Below the pieces are notes generated by a model. The model was not told the origin of the DNA. It did not search any database and saw nothing but the letters and a program-made list of their open reading frames with translations. This document shows, in pieces, positions 60,917-64,000 of a stretch of DNA of 64,000 nucleotides. Position 1 is the stretch's first letter; the number at the start of each line of letters is the position of its first letter. The stretch is from Demequina globuliformis (GTDB taxonomy: Bacteria > Actinomycetota > Actinomycetes > Actinomycetales > Demequinaceae), in assembly GCF_000975155.1 (NCBI RefSeq), contig NZ_BBRG01000003.1, positions 124,001-188,000 on the forward strand, read 5' to 3'. Position numbers and translations under genes: made by a program.

Positions 60917-62443
60917 TCAGTCGTCCTCCGTGGGATCCGTCCAGTGGCCAGCGTCGCGTTCGGTCCAGAGCTCTTCACGCGCGGCGGACTTGGCGTCCAT
61001 CCGCTCCTTGTGCTCGGCCCGCTTTTGGGCACGCGTGGCGCGGTTGCCGGTGCGCTCGTGTTCCTCGATACGCAGGTCAGAACCACGCGAGCCGAGCAGT
61101 TCGGCGCCGGCTGCCATGGTGGGCTCCCAATCGAAGATCACGCCACCCTCGCGTGGGCCGATCACCACTTCCGAGCCGGGCACGGCGCCTGCCTTGAACA
61201 GCGCGTCCTCCACTCCTGCGCGAGCCAGCCTGTCTGCCAAGTAGCCCACGGCCTCATCATTGGCGAAGTTAGTCTGCTTGACCCAGCGCTCGACCTTCTG
61301 TCCACGCACTTCGTAGTAGTCGAGAGCACCGTCGCGAATGTGCGTGACGTTGTAGCCGGAATCGTCGACTGCCTTGGGGCGGATCGTGATGGGCGCCTTT
61401 TCCAACTCGGGCGCCGCCGCACGGTGTTCGGCCACCATGGTGGCCAAGGCGAAGGACAGTTCGCGCAAGCCTTCACGCGACACCGCACTCACCTCGAAGA
61501 TGGGCATCCCGGTTGCTTCTAGGTCCTCACGAACCATGTCAGCCAACTCGCGTCCGTCGGGGATATCGATCTTGTTCAAAATGATGATCTGCGGGCGCTC
61601 CGCCAAGGGGATGCCGCTGATGGCAGCGTCGCCTGTGTACGCCCGCAGTTCGTCAGAGATGACCTGGAGATCGCGCACGGGGTCGCGGTCCGACTCGAGC
61701 GTAGCGGTGTCCAACACGTGAGCAATCACCGAGCAACGCTCGATGTGACGCAAGAAGTCGTGGCCCAGTCCCTTGCCTTCCGAGGCGCCGGCAATGAGGC
61801 CGGGCACATCCGCAACCGTAAACCTGGCGCTACCCGCCTGGACGATTCCTAGGTTCGGCACCAACGTGGTGAAGGGATAGTCAGCGATCTTGGGGCGCGC
61901 CTTGGACATCGAGGCAATCAACGAGGACTTTCCGGCGCTGGGGTAGCCCACCAGCGCCACGTCCGCGATCGACTTCAGTTCAAGAACAACCGACTGCTCT
62001 TCCCCCGGCTCTCCCAGGAGGGCAAATCCGGGAGCCTTGCGCTTCTGGGACGCCAATGCGGCGTTGCCCAGTCCGCCGCGGCCACCGGCCGCGATGACGA
62101 ACTCTGCGCCCTCACCCACGAGGTCGGCGAGGACGTCGCCGTCAGTGGACTTGACGATGGTGCCGCTGGGAACACCCAGGCGCAGGTCCGGCGCGTTGGC
62201 GCCGTGCCGGTGGTCGCCCGCTCCTTGGCCGCCGTTGTCCGCGGTGCGGTGCGGCGAGTGGTGGTAGTCCAGCAGCGTGGTGACTTGGGCGTCGACGACG
62301 AGGACAACCGATCCCCCGCGCCCGCCATTGCCGCCGTCCGGGCCGCCGAGCGGCTTGAACTTCTCGCGGTGGACAGATGCCACTCCGTGGCCGCCCTTAC
62401 CGCCCGCGGCGTGGAGCACGACGCGATCCACAAACGAAGCCAT
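60917..62443 (-). CDS. obg: GTPase ObgE/CgtA
   Basis: A 508-aa essential ribosome-assembly GTPase. The N-terminal glycine-rich Obg domain starts [20 protein letters not shown], the G domain has [16 protein letters not shown] (G1), DVPGLI (G3) and NKID (G4), and the C-terminal OCT domain follows, ending in a charged tail. ATG 62443 has AGGAG 7 nt upstream. It follows rpmA with a hairpin between them. Confidence 0.97.
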   Translation of the reverse strand: MASFVDRVVLHAAGGKGGHGVASVHREKFKPLGGPDGGNGGRGGSVVLVVDAQVTTLLDYHHSPHRTADNGGQGAGDHRHGANAPDLRLGVPSGTIVKSTDGDVLADLVGEGAEFVIAAGGRGGLGNAALASQKRKAPGFALLGEPGEEQSVVLELKSIADVALVGYPSAGKSSLIASMSKARPKIADYPFTTLVPNLGIVQAGSARFTVADVPGLIAGASEGKGLGHDFLRHIERCSVIAHVLDTATLESDRDPVRDLQVISDELRAYTGDAAISGIPLAERPQIIILNKIDIPDGRELADMVREDLEATGMPIFEVSAVSREGLRELSFALATMVAEHRAAAPELEKAPITIRPKAVDDSGYNVTHIRDGALDYYEVRGQKVERWVKQTNFANDEAVGYLADRLARAGVEDALFKAGAVPGSEVVIGPREGGVIFDWEPTMAAGAELLGSRGSDLRIEEHERTGNRATRAQKRAEHKERMDAKSAAREELWTERDAGHWTDPTEDD

Positions 62444-62496
62444 GTTCGTGCTCCTTTCTTGGCGCCGGTCAACGCCGGACACCGCTACAGATATGC

Positions 62497-62531
62497 GTCA
62501 GGGGCGCCACCTCACCGGCGACGCCCCTGAC
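62497..62531 (-). terminator. Hairpin between rpmA and obg
   Basis: A 10-bp perfect stem, GTCAGGGGCG (62497-62506) with CGCCCCTGAC (62522-62531), lies 20 bp past the rpmA stop. It probably reduces transcription into obg, so that ribosomal proteins are made in excess. Confidence 0.7.
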
Positions 62532-62550
62532 AAAGAATGAAGTGTGGAAC

Positions 62551-62802
62551 TTAGCCTGCCACCACGTCGACGACCTTGCGGCCACGACGGTTGCCGAACT
62601 GCACCGTGCCAGCCTCGAGGGCGAACAGGGTGTCGTCCTTGCCACGGCCAACGTTGTGGCCGGGGTGGTGGTGGGTGCCACGCTGACGAATGATGATCTC
62701 ACCGGCGGAGACGACCTCGCCACCGAAGCGCTTCACGCCCAGGTACTGGGGGTTCGAGTCGCGGCCGTTGCGCGAGGAGCTCGCGCCCTTCTTGTGTGCC
62801 AT
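62551..62802 (-). CDS. rpmA: 50S ribosomal protein L27
   Basis: An 83-aa protein with the L27 start [20 protein letters not shown] and [20 protein letters not shown]. It is found near the peptidyl-transferase centre. No N-terminal cleavage extension is present (unlike Firmicutes). It begins 14 nt after rplU. Confidence 0.98.
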   Translation of the reverse strand: MAHKKGASSSRNGRDSNPQYLGVKRFGGEVVSAGEIIIRQRGTHHHPGHNVGRGKDDTLFALEAGTVQFGNRRGRKVVDVVAG

Positions 62803-62816
62803 GAGTTTCTCCTCGC

Positions 62817-63125
62817 TTACTTGATACCGGTGACCTTCAGGCGCGTGAGCTCCTGACGGTGACCAATACGCTTGCGGTAGCCGGTCTTGTTCTTGTACTT
62901 AAGGATGTCGATCTTGGGGCCGCGCTCATCGCGCACCACCTCAGCCGTCACCTTGATCTTGGACAGTGCCTTGGCATCGGAGGTGACCTTGTCACCGTCG
63001 ACGAACAGCACCGGTGCGAGCTCAACAGTCGAGCCCTGCTCCGCCTTGAGACGGTCAACGACGATGACGTCGCCTTCGGAGACCTTCTCCTGGCGGCCGC
63101 CCGCCTTCACAATCGCGTACACCAT
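62817..63125 (-). CDS. rplU: 50S ribosomal protein L21
   Basis: A 102-aa protein starting [19 protein letters not shown], with the C-terminal [20 protein letters not shown] binding 23S rRNA. AAGGA lies 8 nt before the ATG. Preceded by a strong promoter at 63212-63240 and a roughly 80-nt leader. Confidence 0.98.
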   Translation of the reverse strand: MVYAIVKAGGRQEKVSEGDVIVVDRLKAEQGSTVELAPVLFVDGDKVTSDAKALSKIKVTAEVVRDERGPKIDILKYKNKTGYRKRIGHRQELTRLKVTGIK

Positions 63126-63262
63126 GAAATCGAATCCTTCAAAGCTTGTGGTTTTCCTGCCGCTGCCGTGCGGGGCGCAGGCAGGCCTTGGCGCTCGCGC
63201 ACCGACGTATAAATATACGCCGCGAGACCGGCCAGGTCAAACTGACACGGCCATCATGTGCG
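63126..63262 (-). promoter_or_regulatory. rplU-rpmA promoter and leader
   Basis: TTGACC (63235-63240 on the - strand), a 17-nt spacer and TATATT (63212-63217) form the best sigma-70-type promoter in the window. The TATATT box is within a palindrome CGTATA-AA-TATACG (63206-63219). The roughly 80-nt leader can form a hairpin with CCTGCC (63157-63162) and GGCAGG (63180-63185), and is an obvious place for autogenous control by L21. Confidence 0.75.
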
Positions 63263-64000
63263 CTACTTCTGAGTGTCATCTCCCTCGGACTCGGCTGCCA
63301 CCGGCGGCGCGGTGCCCGCGTCGGTCTCGGCGGCCGCGCTCGGGGCATCATTCGCACCCTCAGCGGGCGCGCTGTCAGCGGATGGGGTGGTCGTGTCCGG
63401 GGCCGATGCCGCCACGGGCTCAGCCGCGTCGGTCACCTCGGAGCCGGGCTCGACTGCGACGTCGGACGTCGCGTCAGTTGCGGGAGCGTCCTCGTGATCG
63501 TGATGAGCCTTCTCAGCGGCCGCAGCGATCGAGGCGAGAGTCGCTTTCACGGCGGCCCGGGCTTCTTCCCGGTCGTCGAGGGCGTGCGTCTCGGAGTGAG
63601 AGGCAGGCTCCTCTTCCTTCACGGCAGGCTTCTTCTTCTCCTGCGGCTGCTGCTGGGAGTTTTGCTGGGGATTGCCGCCATTCTTGTTTCGACCGCCACG
63701 GCGACGCTCGGGCTGCTTCTCGCTGGCCTCTGGGACGGGCTCGCCGTGCACGAGGAAGCCGCGACCCTTGCAGTGATCGCACGTTTCCGAGAACGCCTCG
63801 ACCAGGCCCTGGCCCACGCGCTTGCGCGTCATCTGAACCAGGCCAAGGCTCGTGACCTCAGCCACCTGGTGCTTGGTGCGGTCGCGCCCCAAGCACTCGA
63901 TCAAGCGCCTCAGGACGCGGTCACGGTTGGCTTCAAGCAGCATGTCCACGAAGTCGATGACGATGATCCCACCGATGTCGCGCAAGCGCAGTTGGCGGAC
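63263..64000 (-). CDS. rne: Ribonuclease E/G, C-terminal part
   Basis: The last 245 residues of an RNase E/G; the start is outside the window. The catalytic domain end is visible (RQLRLRDIGGIIVIDFVDM, ECLGRDRTKHQVAEVTSLGL, QMTRKRVG), followed by the zinc-link-like motif CDHCKGRG. The C-terminal tail is disordered: an Arg/Asn/Gln-rich part (RRRGGRNKNGG) then acidic Ala/Pro/Thr-rich sequence. This gene order before rplU is standard in actinobacteria. Confidence 0.95.
   Translation of the reverse strand, partial: VRQLRLRDIGGIIVIDFVDMLLEANRDRVLRRLIECLGRDRTKHQVAEVTSLGLVQMTRKRVGQGLVEAFSETCDHCKGRGFLVHGEPVPEASEKQPERRRGGRNKNGGNPQQNSQQQPQEKKKPAVKEEEPASHSETHALDDREEARAAVKATLASIAAAAEKAHHDHEDAPATDATSDVAVEPGSEVTDAAEPVAASAPDTTTPSADSAPAEGANDAPSAAAETDAGTAPPVAAESEGDDTQK

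Overview
This window comes from a high-GC (roughly two-thirds G+C) actinobacterium. The evidence is the Gram-positive actinobacterial gene order rne-rplU-rpmA-obg-proB ... proA-(48-aa membrane protein)-nadD-(repeat-rich membrane protein)-rsfS-phosphoglycerate-mutase-like-tRNA-Ala, frequent GTG starts, chains of 4-bp ATGA/GTGA overlaps, and many genes with a TAnnnT box 6-7 nt before the start codon and no Shine-Dalgarno (leaderless mRNAs). The protein set fits Micrococcales (a cellulomonad or Demequina-like relative is my best guess; this cannot be proved here). I see no insertion sequences, phage genes or CRISPR arrays.

Layout. (1) 1-4611, + strand: the end of mogA/moaB, then moaE, moaA, a HTH-TOBE molybdate regulator and modABC. 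(2) 4608-22257, - strand: up to 16 tightly packed genes read narK, nasA-type nitrate reductase, FAD/[2Fe-2S] electron-transfer subunit, nirB2-nirD2, nirB1-nirD1, siroheme synthase (dehydrogenase plus methyltransferase), a HemD-like protein with a winged-helix tail, sirohydrochlorin chelatase, moeB-like, moeA, moaC, mobA, a DUF6457-like protein and moaD. Together, regions 1 and 2 form a self-contained nitrate assimilation island: molybdate uptake, molybdenum cofactor synthesis, siroheme synthesis, nitrate import, nitrate to nitrite to ammonium. Two diverged nirBD pairs lie in tandem. (3) 22537-28634, - strand: a heme operon copC-like, MFS, hemC, hemD, hemB, hemL. (4) 28751-31886, + strand: two GT4 glycosyltransferases and an SGNH hydrolase. 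(5) 31879-39615: DoxX, an M3 oligopeptidase, a TetR regulator divergent from a GH3 beta-glucosidase, MFS and fructosamine kinase operon. (6) 39708-48011: two luciferase-like monooxygenase (LLM) modules, one with a MarR regulator and FMN reductase and one fused in an operon with a F420-reductase-like protein; a second F420-reductase-like paralogue, a HAD phosphatase, a DHA2 exporter, a GNAT and a Nudix enzyme lie between them. (7) 47968-50619: SGNH hydrolase, glutathione peroxidase, small membrane protein, AlkD-like protein, small HhH protein. (8) 50661-64000, - strand: tRNA-Ala(GGC) and the housekeeping block listed above, interrupted by a xylose/ribose-type ABC importer (binding protein, single-domain ATPase, permease) between proA and proB.

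The most unusual signal is not a gene. The 9-mer GGCCGATGC occurs about 25 times by hand count (17 on the + strand, 8 on the - strand), far above chance expectation, inside genes of either orientation, in several reading frames, and once in an intergenic region. It looks like a polar chromosomal word. The second recurring signal is the leaderless promoter architecture.
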